Positions 40,690-49,613 of a stretch of 56,739 nt of DNA are shown one piece after another. Under the pieces are notes generated by a model that saw nothing but the letters and a program-made list of their open reading frames with translations, had not been told where the DNA came from and made no database searches. Source of the stretch: an uncultured Ectothiorhodospiraceae bacterium (GTDB taxonomy: Bacteria; Pseudomonadota; Gammaproteobacteria; Nitrococcales; Nitrococcaceae); the NCBI GenBank assembly GCA_913056385.1, contig CAJXND010000006.1, positions 1 through 56,739 on the forward strand, in the 5' to 3' direction. The position numbers and the translations under genes are program-made. The stretch's first letter is position 1, and each line of letters begins with the position of its first letter.

Positions 40690-41133
40690 ATGCAATACCT
40701 GCACACAATGGTGCGTATTTCGGATATCGACGAGTCGCTGCGGTTTTACTGCGGATTGCTCGGGATGGAGGAAATCCGCCGGCGTGAGAGCGAAAAAGGC
40801 CGCTTCACCCTGATCTTTCTGGCCGCCCCCGCCGACGTCGAGCGGGCGCGCACCGATGAGCAGGCACCCATGCTCGAGCTCACCTGGAACTGGGACCCCG
40901 AGACCTACACCGGCGGGCGCAATTTTGGCCATCTGGCCTATCGGGTCAACGATATCTACGGCCTGTGCCAGCGGCTGATGGACAACGGGGTCACGATCAA
41001 CCGGCCGCCGCGGGATGGCCACATGGCCTTTGTGAAATCGCCCGACGACATCTCGATCGAGCTGCTGCAAAAGGGCGACCCGCTGCCCGAGCAGGAGCCG
41101 TGGGCGTCAATGGCCAACACGGGGAGCTGGTAG
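40690..41133 (+). CDS. gloA: Lactoylglutathione lyase (glyoxalase I)
   Basis: 147 residues, a VOC-fold protein. The four metal ligands of glyoxalase I are present: His5, Glu63, His81 and Glu124. It converts the methylglyoxal-glutathione adduct to lactoylglutathione. Methylglyoxal is made from dihydroxyacetone phosphate, so a place next to glycerol genes is sensible. AGGAGG lies upstream of the ATG. The tspO gene starts four bases after its stop. Confidence 0.94.
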   Translation: MQYLHTMVRISDIDESLRFYCGLLGMEEIRRRESEKGRFTLIFLAAPADVERARTDEQAPMLELTWNWDPETYTGGRNFGHLAYRVNDIYGLCQRLMDNGVTINRPPRDGHMAFVKSPDDISIELLQKGDPLPEQEPWASMANTGSW

Positions 41134-41136
41134 GCC

Positions 41137-41643
41137 ATGTCGGCCCGGCCGCCCATGGCCGACCGGCGCCGTGACCTGTTGGGGCTTGGCGGCTGGACGC
41201 TCCTGGTCATCGTCACGGCAATGGGCGGCATCCTGAGCCCGCCCGGCGCCTGGTACGCGGGGCTCGCCAAGCCCCCGCTGACCCCGCCCGATCTGGCCTT
41301 TCCGGTAGCCTGGACGCTGCTCTATATCCTCATGACCGCGGCGGCCTGGCAGGTCTGGCGGCGCATCGGGCTCGTGGCCGGGCTGGCCGTTTTGCTGCCA
41401 TTCGTAGCCCAACTGGGCGCCAACGGGCTGTGGAGTATTCTGTTCTTTCAGTGGCACCGGCCCGATCTGGCGCTGGTCGATCTGGTTGCACTCTGGCTGC
41501 TGGTCGCGCTGACCATGTGGCGCTTCCGCCAGGTCCACCCACCGGCGGCCTGGCTCCTGGCGCCCTACCTGGTCTGGATCACCTTTGCGGGTTATCTCAA
41601 CATCGGCGTCATTCTGCTGAACGGCCCGGCCCCGCCGGCGTAG
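41137..41643 (+). CDS. tspO: TspO/MBR family tryptophan-rich membrane protein
   Basis: 168 residues with five hydrophobic helices, typical of TspO. Characteristic features are WYAGLAKPPLTPPDLAFPVAWTLLYILM in the first two helices (conserved Pro-Pro and Trp residues) and an ANGLWSILFF helix. TspO binds porphyrins and other ligands and modulates stress responses; its precise role varies. ATG 41137 or 41155 could be the start. Co-transcription with gloA is likely. Confidence 0.9.
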   Translation: MSARPPMADRRRDLLGLGGWTLLVIVTAMGGILSPPGAWYAGLAKPPLTPPDLAFPVAWTLLYILMTAAAWQVWRRIGLVAGLAVLLPFVAQLGANGLWSILFFQWHRPDLALVDLVALWLLVALTMWRFRQVHPPAAWLLAPYLVWITFAGYLNIGVILLNGPAPPA

Positions 41644-41651
41644 CCACGCCC

Positions 41652-42614
41652 TCAGCGGTCGCCGCGAATCCGCTCCTGCCACTCCGCCTCGGTAAACTCC
41701 AGGCCCTCGCTTTCCCAGGGGGGAATCGGGGTGAAAATCTCGACCAGAAAATCGACAAAGGCCCGCACCTTGCGCGACAAATGGCGCCGGTGCGGATAGA
41801 GCAGGAAATACGCCGAGCTTTCGTGCGGATACTGTGGCAGCACGGGCACCAGCTCGCCCCGGCGGATGGCCGGCATGACCAGCCAGGTGGAAAGGCGCGC
41901 CAGGCCCAGTCCGGCAAGCGCCGCCTCGTAGAGCGCATCGGCGGTATTGGCGCGGAAATTGCCCTTTACATGCAGCACACGATGCCCCATTTCCGCATCT
42001 TCAAAGGCCCAGTCATTGAACTGCGAGACCTCGTAGAGCGTGAGGCAATTGTGATCCAGCAGCTCCTCGGGCGTGCGCGGCTTGCCAAACTGCTCGATAT
42101 AGTGCGGTGAGGCGCAGATGATGCGCCGATTTACGCACAGCCGCCGCGCAATCAGCGACGGGTCTTCCATCTGCTCGCGCCACTGGATGGCAACGTCAAT
42201 GCCCTCTTCAATCAGGTCCACATGGCGGTCGGTGAGCTCAAACTCCACGTTGAGGTCGGGATAGCGCTCGAGAAACTCGCTCATGCGCGGTAGCACCTCG
42301 ACCCGGCCAAAGGCCACCGTAGCGGCTACACGCAGTGTGCCGCGCGGGTTTTCGTTGAGCGCCGTGACGGCCTCCTCGGCCTCCTCGATCTCCTGGATGA
42401 TCCGCGAGCAGCGATCGTAATAGGCCTGCCCCACCTCGGTGAGGCTCACGCGCCGGGTGGTGCGGTTGAACAACCGCACGCCCAGCCGATCCTCAAGCCG
42501 GCGGATCTGCTTGCTGACCGCCGAGGGCGTCAGGTCGAGGTCACGGGCGGCAGCCGAGAAGCTGCCCTTTTCCACAGCCCGGACAAACATGTGCATTTCG
42601 GCGGCGCGATCCAT
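41652..42614 (-). CDS. LysR-family transcriptional regulator
   Basis: 320 residues. The N-terminal winged helix-turn-helix (FSAAARDLDLTPSAVSKQIRRLEDRLG, about 18-44) is followed by a substrate-binding domain of the AaeR/DsdC-like subgroup (PRGTLRVAATVAFG). The effector is unknown. It is divergent from the 55-residue gene at 42725, the best candidate target by position, and convergent with tspO. Confidence 0.9.
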   Translation of the reverse strand: MDRAAEMHMFVRAVEKGSFSAAARDLDLTPSAVSKQIRRLEDRLGVRLFNRTTRRVSLTEVGQAYYDRCSRIIQEIEEAEEAVTALNENPRGTLRVAATVAFGRVEVLPRMSEFLERYPDLNVEFELTDRHVDLIEEGIDVAIQWREQMEDPSLIARRLCVNRRIICASPHYIEQFGKPRTPEELLDHNCLTLYEVSQFNDWAFEDAEMGHRVLHVKGNFRANTADALYEAALAGLGLARLSTWLVMPAIRRGELVPVLPQYPHESSAYFLLYPHRRHLSRKVRAFVDFLVEIFTPIPPWESEGLEFTEAEWQERIRGDR

Positions 42615-42643
42615 TTTACCTATTCCTTTTGGGCAACAATACT

Positions 42644-42673
42644 TTGACAGAATACCGGATTATCTTTTTTAAG
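42644..42673 (+). promoter_or_regulatory. Candidate promoter of the 55-residue gene
   Basis: A consensus TTGACA (42644-42649) is followed after 18 bases by TTTAAG (42668-42673), four of six -10 positions. The intergenic DNA is locally AT-rich, unlike the surrounding genes. The ATG is 52 bases downstream of the -10. Confidence 0.5.
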
Positions 42674-42724
42674 GCACAAAGTAAGCTCTACCCCCATCAC
42701 AGTGACAGCAACGAGGTGCCCATC

Positions 42725-42892
42725 ATGATCCATCGCGACCTCTCTCCTGCCGAGATTGACGCCGCCGTCCGTCAGGCCGAAGCCATTCGCAGCGCTTACA
42801 TTGCCGGCGCCTGCAAATCGATGGTAACGCGCATTCGCAACCGCCTGGGTGACCGGGAGGCCGCCCGCAACGGTCTGGCCGCCTCGCACTGA
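42725..42892 (+). CDS. Small uncharacterised protein (55 residues)
   Basis: 55 residues, mostly helical by eye, with a basic patch (VTRIRNRLGDREAARN) near the C-terminus. No known family recognised. GAGGTG lies seven bases before the ATG and a credible promoter is upstream. An open frame continues upstream through the promoter, but that part is AT-rich and non-coding in appearance. It is divergent from the LysR gene and convergent with azlD. Confidence 0.6.
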   Translation: MIHRDLSPAEIDAAVRQAEAIRSAYIAGACKSMVTRIRNRLGDREAARNGLAASH

Positions 42893-42905
42893 GGCAGGCC
42901 GGCTA

Positions 42906-43226
42906 CTAGAGCCGTCCCAGACCGCGCAGCACCCAAAGCACGCTCATCCCCGCCGCCAGGGTCATGAGCGTGCCGCGGGTCCGCCAGGCCACCAACGCCG
43001 CCACCACACCCGCCGCCAGCCGGGCCCCGTCGATCCCGCCATCCTCACCGATCCGGATCAATCCGGGCAGCACCAGCGCCGCAAATACCGCGGGCGGCAC
43101 ATAGTTGAGTGCCCGTCGCACCCATTCGGGCATGCGCAAACGACCGCCGAACACCAGGAACGAGCCCCGCCAGAAAAACGTGCCGGCACCAATGGCCAGC
43201 ACCAGCCACCACAGCGGATCAATCAT
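42906..43226 (-). CDS. azlD: AzlD-family branched-chain amino acid exporter, small subunit
   Basis: 106 residues with four hydrophobic segments. The motif GTFFWRGSFLVFGGRLRMPEW and a VPPAVFAALVLP helix are typical of AzlD. Together with AzlC it forms a branched-chain amino acid exporter. It overlaps the end of azlC by eight bases. Confidence 0.9.
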   Translation of the reverse strand: MIDPLWWLVLAIGAGTFFWRGSFLVFGGRLRMPEWVRRALNYVPPAVFAALVLPGLIRIGEDGGIDGARLAAGVVAALVAWRTRGTLMTLAAGMSVLWVLRGLGRL

Positions 43227-43938
43227 GCCGCCACCACTGCTCGGCCAGCACGCCGGCGGCGATACCGGCCAACGCCCCGAGCGTGAGCCCCAGCCCCGCC
43301 GGTAGCGCCTGCCCCAGTACCGAGCCGCTCCCGCCCACAGCCGCCGCCACCGCTGACGGGCGGGTGCGGACTGCCGGCATCAGCAGGGCCAGAAAGATCA
43401 GCGGCACGATAAAGCCAAGCTCCCAGCTGGGCGGCAGCGCGGTTCCGGCCCAGAAACCGAAGGCGGTTGCCAGCTGCCAGACGACCCACAGCGGCAGAGC
43501 GACTCCCAGATAGAACCAGTGGTTGGCTGGTGGCGGGTCATCGGCCATGAGCCGTGGAACGGTTAGCGCATAGGCCTGATCGGTGAGCAGATAGGCCATG
43601 GGGGCGCGCCAACGCAGGGGAAGATACTGGAAGTGGGGCGCGAGATGCGCGCTGTACATGAGCATGCGCAGATTGATGAGCAGGGCCGTCACCCAGACAA
43701 GGATGCTGGCCGCCTCTGCATCAATGAGCTGCAGGGCGGCAAGTTGCGAGGCCCCGGCAAACACCACCACGGACAGGCCCATCGTGAGCTCGGCACTCAG
43801 CCCCGCATCGAGCCCCGCCACGCCGGCGGTAACCCCGAACGGGATGATGGCGGCCACCATGGGGCCGACCGCCTGCATACCGGCGAGCAGCGTGGCACGC
43901 CGTGTGGCCCGGGACGATGTCGTCTGGCCGGGCCTCAC
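43219..43938 (-). CDS. azlC: AzlC-family branched-chain amino acid exporter, large subunit
   Basis: 239 residues with about seven hydrophobic segments. IIPFGVTAGVAGLDAG, FAGASQLAALQL and NLRMLMYSAHLAPHF are AzlC signatures. The annotated start is GTG at 43938, overlapping the upstream GST stop (GTGA); an ATG 20 codons later (MQAVGPMVAA) is also possible. It acts with AzlD in amino acid export. Confidence 0.92.
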   Translation of the reverse strand: MRPGQTTSSRATRRATLLAGMQAVGPMVAAIIPFGVTAGVAGLDAGLSAELTMGLSVVVFAGASQLAALQLIDAEAASILVWVTALLINLRMLMYSAHLAPHFQYLPLRWRAPMAYLLTDQAYALTVPRLMADDPPPANHWFYLGVALPLWVVWQLATAFGFWAGTALPPSWELGFIVPLIFLALLMPAVRTRPSAVAAAVGGSGSVLGQALPAGLGLTLGALAGIAAGVLAEQWWRHD

Positions 43939-44534
43939 GTCGGTGGCGGGCGAGTCTCGACAAACGCCGGGCGCGCGTTGAGGCGTTCGAGCCAGGCGGC
44001 CGCCGGGCCGCCCCAGTCCCGCCAGGGCACCTCATTGGCAAACCGGTAGTCGAGCCAGTTCAGCACTACGGCAAGCGCCAGATCGCCCAGATCCGGCTCG
44101 CCGGGCCGCTCATCGTCCACGGCTTTGACCACGGCCCGGGCGCCGCGCTGCAGACCCTCCGCGCGACGGGCGGCAAGCGGCGTTGTGGCATCGCCATGAC
44201 GCCGCTCGGTGATCACGCCCACGCCGGCATCGAGGCAGCTCAGCGCAAGCCCCAGGCGCGCATGTACCGACTCCACCGTGTCGCGCGCCATCAGTCGCGG
44301 CTCGGGATACCGGCGCTCCAGATAGAGCACGATAACCCCCGCCTCACAGAGCGCCTCACCACCCTCGGTGATCAGAGCGGGCACGCGGCAGGCCGCATTC
44401 ACCGCCAAAAGCTCGGCGGGCGTCTGCCAGGGGTCAACAAAGTGGTATTCGACCTGCTCGATCAACTGTTTTTCGGCCAGCACCACCCGCACCAGGCGGG
44501 CATAGGGCGACGTCGCCGATGTATAGAGCTGCAT
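43935..44534 (-). CDS. Glutathione S-transferase family protein
   Basis: 199 residues. The N-terminal thioredoxin-like domain starts MQLYTSATSPYARLVRV with Ser as likely glutathione contact, followed by the cis-Pro loop CRVPALIT and the GEALCEAGVIVLYLE motif. An all-helical C-terminal domain follows. The substrate is unknown. GGGAGGGG before the ATG fixes the start; upstream frame extension is not supported. Confidence 0.88.
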   Translation of the reverse strand: MQLYTSATSPYARLVRVVLAEKQLIEQVEYHFVDPWQTPAELLAVNAACRVPALITEGGEALCEAGVIVLYLERRYPEPRLMARDTVESVHARLGLALSCLDAGVGVITERRHGDATTPLAARRAEGLQRGARAVVKAVDDERPGEPDLGDLALAVVLNWLDYRFANEVPWRDWGGPAAAWLERLNARPAFVETRPPPT

Positions 44535-44559
44535 CACTCCCCTCCCATATGAACCGCGC

Positions 44560-47500
44560 TCAGGATACCGGGCCCGTGCGCCGGAGCAACCCGGAGCGCT
44601 GACGCCAACGGGCCAGACGCTGGTGCACATTGTGGCCCAGCATCAGCAGGCAGGGCGTCAAAAGGAGGGTGAGCACCGTCGCAAAGGTCAGACCCCCCGC
44701 AATGGTGGCCGACAGCTGCGCCCACCACTGCGTGGACGGCGCATTGAACTCGATGGTACGCGAAACCAGATCCACGTTGAGCTTGAGCACCATGGGCATC
44801 AGGCCCAGCACCGTCGTGACCGAGGTGAGCAGCACGGGCCGCAGGCGCTGGGCAGCGGTCCGCAGTATGGCCTCGGGCACGGGCATGCCCTCGTCACGCA
44901 GGGCGTTGTAGGTGTCGATGAGCACGATGTTGTTGTTCACGACGATCCCGGCGAGCGCAATCATGCCCACGCCGCCCATGACAATGCTGAACGGGCGCTG
45001 GGTGATCATCAGTCCCAGCAGCACGCCGGCGCTCGACAGCACAATGGCCGACAGCACCAGCAGCGTTTGATAGACGCTGTTGAACTGGGTAACAAGAATG
45101 ATGCCCATTAACGCGATGGCAACCACGAAGGCCGCGGACAAAAACGACTGCGCCTCGCGCTGGTCCTCGTCCTCACCCTTGAAGCTCACGCGAATGCCTT
45201 CCGGGGGTGGCGCCTGGGCAAGCGCCGCGCGCAGGGCCTGGACCCGTTCATCGGCCAGTCGCCCGGCCTCGACATCGGCACTGATGGTGAGGACGCGCTG
45301 ACCATCGATTCGCTCCAATGTCCCGGTCTTGGGCGCTGGCACAAAGTCGACGAAATTGCTTACGGGGACCTGTCCGTAGCGGGTGGGCACGCGAAGCTGC
45401 CCCAGCGAGTCGAGACTGCGCTGCTCCACCGGGAAGCGCACCCGGATGTCCACCTCGTCATCGGCGTCATCCGGGCGATAATCCGCGATCAGCACACCGT
45501 TGGTCACCAGTTGCACGGCATTGCCCACCAGCGCCACATCGGCGCCGTAACGCGCGGCACGCTCGCGATCCACCCGCAGCGCCCATTCAATGCCGGGCAA
45601 CGGGCGGTTATCCTCGACATCGGCAAAGCCGCCCAGCTCGTCCATGCGGGCCCGCACCGCCTCGACACCGGCCTCCAGCCGATCCGGCGGGCCGGCAATC
45701 TGCAACTCGACCGGCTTGGCCTGGCCCGGCCCCTGTTGTTGCTGGGTGATCTGAACCCGTATGCCCGGAATCCGGGCCACGGCGGCGCGAATGTCCTCGA
45801 CGAGGGCGGCGGCCGGCCGGCGCCGGGTCCAGTCGACAAAATCAAGCTGCACCACCCCGATGGCATCGCGCGCCAGGGACTGCCCGCCCGTGCGGGTAGG
45901 GTCGGCAAAGGTGCGCGCATAGACAAACGCCACTTCATCAAAGCCGGCCAGACGCGCCTCGACGGCCCGCACCAGCTGATCCTTTTCGTACACCGACAGA
46001 TCACCCCGGGCCTGGACCTGCACCCGCGCATACTCCGGCTCGGTCGAGGGGAAGAACTCCACGCCCGCGCCAAAGCGCCCATAGGCGATGTAGCTGGCAA
46101 CGACCACCACCAGCAGCATGAACACGACCGTCCCGGGCATCTGCAGGGCCCCGCGCAGCAGGCGCACATAGCCGCCGCTAAAGCCGTCCAGGTGGTTCAG
46201 CTCACCGCTCTCGGCAATGCGGATCCGCTCGTGATGCGCCCCCTGATGGCCGCCGGCCCGCCCAAACCAGCCGCCCAGCACCGGGATAAAGATAAGCGCC
46301 ATGGCAAGCGACGCCGCCAGGGTCACGATCACCGTAATGGGCAGGTATTTCATGAACTGGCCGACCAGCCCGCCCCAGAACAGCAGGGGCACAAACACCG
46401 CCAGCGTGGTCACCGTTGCCGCCGTAATCGGCCAGGCCATGCGCTGCGCGCCATGGCGGTAGGCCTCGGTCGCCGACCACCCCTCGGTCATCCGCCGCTC
46501 GGCGAGCTCAACCACGACGATGGCGGCGTCCACCAGCATGCCCACCACCAGGATCAGGCTGAACAGCACCACGATGTTCATCGTGTAGCCCATGGCATGC
46601 ACGGCAAGAATGCCCGTCAGAAAGGCGCCGGGAATGGCCAGCCCCACCAGCAGGGCCGGGCGCCAGCCCATAACGGCCACTACCACGATCATCACCAGCA
46701 CCACGGCGGTCAGCACGTTGTTTTGCAGATCGCGCAGCATCGTGCGGATGTCCTCGGAGCGATCCTGCAGATAGGTAACGTCGAGCGCCGCCGGCCACTG
46801 TGTGCGCATGCGCTCGACAATGGCGCGCACCTGCCGGTTGACCTCGATGATATTGGCGCCGACCCGCTTTGAGACCTCCAGCGTGACCGCCGGCTCGCCA
46901 TTGATGCGGGCAAATTCATCCGGGTCCTTGAAGGTACGGCGCACGCTGGCCACATCGCCAAAGGTGACCACCCGATCATCGGCCACCTTGACCGGCAGGC
47001 TGAGGACATCGTTCATATCCTCGATAACGCCGGGGACCTTGACCGACAGCCGCCCGGCCCCGGTATCGAGCGCACCCGCGGCAATCAGACGGTTATTGCG
47101 ATCGACCAGGTTGAACAGATCGGCGTAGGAGACATCGTAGGTCTGCATCACGCGGTCATCGACCGCCACCTCGAGCAGCTCCTCGCGATTGCCGCCAATA
47201 TCGGCCTCGAGCACGCCACTGAGGGATTCGATTTCGTCCTGCAGCGCCTCGGCGGTATCAAGCAGGGCCCGCTCGGGCACCGGCCCCGACAGAGCCACGG
47301 TGAGCACCGGGAAGAGCGCCACGTTGACCTCGTTGACCCGTGGCTCCTCGGCCCCCTGCGGCAGCTCCGACTTGGCAATATCAACGCCCTCGCGCACGTC
47401 ATCGAGCGCACGATCGGCATCAAAACCGGCATCGAACTCGAGGGTGACCGAGGCAAATCCCTCCGTGGCCGTGCCCTTGATCTCGGCCAGCCCCTCAATG

Positions 47501-47721
47501 CCCGAGAGCTCGCGCTCCATCGGGCGCACCAGCAGCCGCTCGGCATCCTCGGGCGAGATCCCCTCGTAGGCCATCGACACGTAGATCACGGGGATATTGA
47601 CGTCGGGCTCGGCCTCCTTGGGGATGTCCTGATAGGCCATGAGCCCCAGTCCCACGACCAGCAGCAGGACAAAAGTGACCGAGCGGCTGCGACTGAAGGC
47701 GGCGTTGATGAGCGTGCGCAT
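44560..47721 (-). CDS. RND-family efflux pump inner-membrane protein
   Basis: 1053 residues, full length for HAE-type RND pumps (AcrB-like), with 12 expected helices and two large periplasmic loops. In helix 4 the proton-relay pair Asp-Asp of AcrB is Asp-Ala (GMLVDAAIVVVE). In helix 10 the relay Lys is replaced within GIVVNNNIVLID. These changes are typical of a different RND subgroup rather than AcrB itself. The substrate is unknown. The adaptor gene lies five bases upstream; no outer-membrane channel gene is in the window. Confidence 0.93.
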   Translation of the reverse strand: MRTLINAAFSRSRSVTFVLLLVVGLGLMAYQDIPKEAEPDVNIPVIYVSMAYEGISPEDAERLLVRPMERELSGIEGLAEIKGTATEGFASVTLEFDAGFDADRALDDVREGVDIAKSELPQGAEEPRVNEVNVALFPVLTVALSGPVPERALLDTAEALQDEIESLSGVLEADIGGNREELLEVAVDDRVMQTYDVSYADLFNLVDRNNRLIAAGALDTGAGRLSVKVPGVIEDMNDVLSLPVKVADDRVVTFGDVASVRRTFKDPDEFARINGEPAVTLEVSKRVGANIIEVNRQVRAIVERMRTQWPAALDVTYLQDRSEDIRTMLRDLQNNVLTAVVLVMIVVVAVMGWRPALLVGLAIPGAFLTGILAVHAMGYTMNIVVLFSLILVVGMLVDAAIVVVELAERRMTEGWSATEAYRHGAQRMAWPITAATVTTLAVFVPLLFWGGLVGQFMKYLPITVIVTLAASLAMALIFIPVLGGWFGRAGGHQGAHHERIRIAESGELNHLDGFSGGYVRLLRGALQMPGTVVFMLLVVVVASYIAYGRFGAGVEFFPSTEPEYARVQVQARGDLSVYEKDQLVRAVEARLAGFDEVAFVYARTFADPTRTGGQSLARDAIGVVQLDFVDWTRRRPAAALVEDIRAAVARIPGIRVQITQQQQGPGQAKPVELQIAGPPDRLEAGVEAVRARMDELGGFADVEDNRPLPGIEWALRVDRERAARYGADVALVGNAVQLVTNGVLIADYRPDDADDEVDIRVRFPVEQRSLDSLGQLRVPTRYGQVPVSNFVDFVPAPKTGTLERIDGQRVLTISADVEAGRLADERVQALRAALAQAPPPEGIRVSFKGEDEDQREAQSFLSAAFVVAIALMGIILVTQFNSVYQTLLVLSAIVLSSAGVLLGLMITQRPFSIVMGGVGMIALAGIVVNNNIVLIDTYNALRDEGMPVPEAILRTAAQRLRPVLLTSVTTVLGLMPMVLKLNVDLVSRTIEFNAPSTQWWAQLSATIAGGLTFATVLTLLLTPCLLMLGHNVHQRLARWRQRSGLLRRTGPVS

Positions 47722-47726
47722 CGGGC

Positions 47727-48863
47727 TCAGCGCTCCGACTGCGCCTGCGCCGGCGCCTGTGCCGTGGGCGGACGGCCTGCTGCCGAGGCGGTATCGGGCA
47801 GCTCGCCCTCACCCGCCATTGGCTGCACCGGCTCACCCGGGCGCACAAACCCCTGGCCCACGGTAATGATGCGCAGCGAGTCGGGCAGTCCGCTCACCCA
47901 CACACCATCGCGCTCGGCCCGAACAATCTCGACCGGGTGAAAGACAACGCGATCGCCGGCATCCACCGCCTTGATGCCCACCTGCCCGCTATCTTCCAGC
48001 GACAGCCAGGCCGGGCTGACAAAATGCGCCTCGAGCGGGGCGAGAGGGATCTGCACAGTGGCACTTACCCCCACAGGCAGTCCTTCCGGGTTGGCTGCGG
48101 TGACCTCTACCCGAAAGGTTCGCGAGCCGGATTCCGCGGCCGACGCGATGTAGGTTACCTCGCCCTCGAGGACGTCGCCGGTGGCAAGCTCAACCCGGGC
48201 CTCGCGGCCCAGTTGCACCCTGCGAATATCCTGCTGGGCCACATTGGCCACGGCGATCAGCGGGTCGGCATCGAGCAGGCGTGCCACCTCATCCCCCACC
48301 GCCAGGTAGTCGCCCACAGCCGCGGGGCGCTCCTCGATCACACCCGCCACGGGCGCCTCGATCCGGGTGTTGGCGATCTCCTCGGTAATCGCGGCGAGCT
48401 GGGCGCGGGCCGCTTCGAGGGCCGCCCGGGCCTGGTTGACCGCCACCTGCGACTGATAGCCCTCGCCCTGCAGGCGTCGGGCCGCCTCGAAATCGGCCGT
48501 GGCCTGAGCCACGCGCGCCTCGGCCTCGGCGCGACGGGGTTCGCGGTCATTCATGGCAAGCCGGAGGATGAGGTCACCGGCCGCCACCCGATCGCCTTCG
48601 TCAACCGCCACCTCAACCACGCGCCCGGCGGTCTCGGCGCGCAGACGCACATCCTCATCGGCATGGGTATCGCCCTGGTTTTCAAGAAAGCGCTGCACCG
48701 GCTCGGCCTCCACCGCGGTGACCTGCACGGTCATGGCCTCGCGCGCATCGGCCGCGCCCGCCGTATCGGCCGGAGAGTCGGCAACACCGAACTGCCCGCT
48801 CAGCATCCAGACCCCCAGCAACAGGGCCATGGACAGGGCTATGAGATAAGACTTGAGATTCAC
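47727..48863 (-). CDS. RND efflux pump periplasmic adaptor (membrane fusion protein)
   Basis: About 378 residues: an N-terminal anchor (NLKSYLIALSMALLLGVWML), a lipoyl-like half (ETAGRVVEVAVDEGDRVAAGD), an alpha-hairpin with repeated Ala/Glu/Arg heptads and the second lipoyl half (NTRIEAPVAGVIEERPAAVGD), then beta-barrel domains. It bridges the pump to an outer-membrane channel. The GTG start at 48863 has GGAG about 11 bases upstream; a TTG at 48905 adds 14 residues but lacks a ribosome site. Confidence 0.9.
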   Translation of the reverse strand: MNLKSYLIALSMALLLGVWMLSGQFGVADSPADTAGAADAREAMTVQVTAVEAEPVQRFLENQGDTHADEDVRLRAETAGRVVEVAVDEGDRVAAGDLILRLAMNDREPRRAEAEARVAQATADFEAARRLQGEGYQSQVAVNQARAALEAARAQLAAITEEIANTRIEAPVAGVIEERPAAVGDYLAVGDEVARLLDADPLIAVANVAQQDIRRVQLGREARVELATGDVLEGEVTYIASAAESGSRTFRVEVTAANPEGLPVGVSATVQIPLAPLEAHFVSPAWLSLEDSGQVGIKAVDAGDRVVFHPVEIVRAERDGVWVSGLPDSLRIITVGQGFVRPGEPVQPMAGEGELPDTASAAGRPPTAQAPAQAQSER

Positions 48864-48976
48864 CGCGTCGCTCGCTCCGACCCGCTTTTGATCAATAGTC
48901 TGCAAATGCTACAGGGATTGGACGACAGGTGCCCCCAACGGTTTCTGACAGGGGTCAAGCCGCGGGCAGTTCGCGA

Positions 48977-49600
48977 TCAGTCACGTTCGAAATGATGCCC
49001 GAAGCGGGCGGCCTTGGTCTCGAGATAGGCGTGGTTGTGGGGATTGCGGCCGGCGAGGAGCGGCAGGCGCTCGAGCACCTCGATCCCGGCCGCAGCCAGG
49101 CCGTGGACCTTCTGCGGATTATTGGTGAGCAGGCGCAGGCGCGTGACACCAAGGGCCTGGAGCATGGCCGCTGCCACGCCGTAGTCGCGGGCATCGGGGG
49201 CAAAGCCAAGGGCCTCGTTGGCCTCGATGGTATCGGCGCCCTCGCGATCCTGCACCCCGTAGGCGCGGATTTTGTTGAGCAGGCCAATGCCCCGGCCTTC
49301 CTGGCGCAGATACACCACCACGCCGGTGCCGGCCTCGCCGATGCGCCGCATGGCGGCCTCGAGCTGCGGGCCACAGTCGCAGCGCTGGCTGAACAGCGCA
49401 TCGCCGGTAAGGCATTCGGAGTGGACCCTTACCAACGGCGCCTCGGCCGCCGCCGGGTCGCCCATCACCAGCGCCACATGCTCGCTGCCATGGGCATCCT
49501 CAAAGCCATGAATGCAGAACTGGCCCCATTGCGTGGGCAGTCGCGCATCGCCCGTCTCGCGGGCCTGCACATTGGCGCTGGACACTGACTTGGTGGTCAT
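48977..49600 (-). CDS. ribA: GTP cyclohydrolase II
   Basis: 207 residues. Zinc ligands are Cys63, Cys74 and Cys76 in the pattern [17 protein letters not shown], and the catalytic region is [10 protein letters not shown] followed by [13 protein letters not shown]. It opens GTP to start riboflavin synthesis. It is the stand-alone RibA rather than a RibBA fusion. The start gives MTTKSVSS; the farther ATG overlaps yqjG. Confidence 0.95.
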   Translation of the reverse strand: MTTKSVSSANVQARETGDARLPTQWGQFCIHGFEDAHGSEHVALVMGDPAAAEAPLVRVHSECLTGDALFSQRCDCGPQLEAAMRRIGEAGTGVVVYLRQEGRGIGLLNKIRAYGVQDREGADTIEANEALGFAPDARDYGVAAAMLQALGVTRLRLLTNNPQKVHGLAAAGIEVLERLPLLAGRNPHNHAYLETKAARFGHHFERD

Positions 49601-49613
49601 CCCGCCAATGGTA

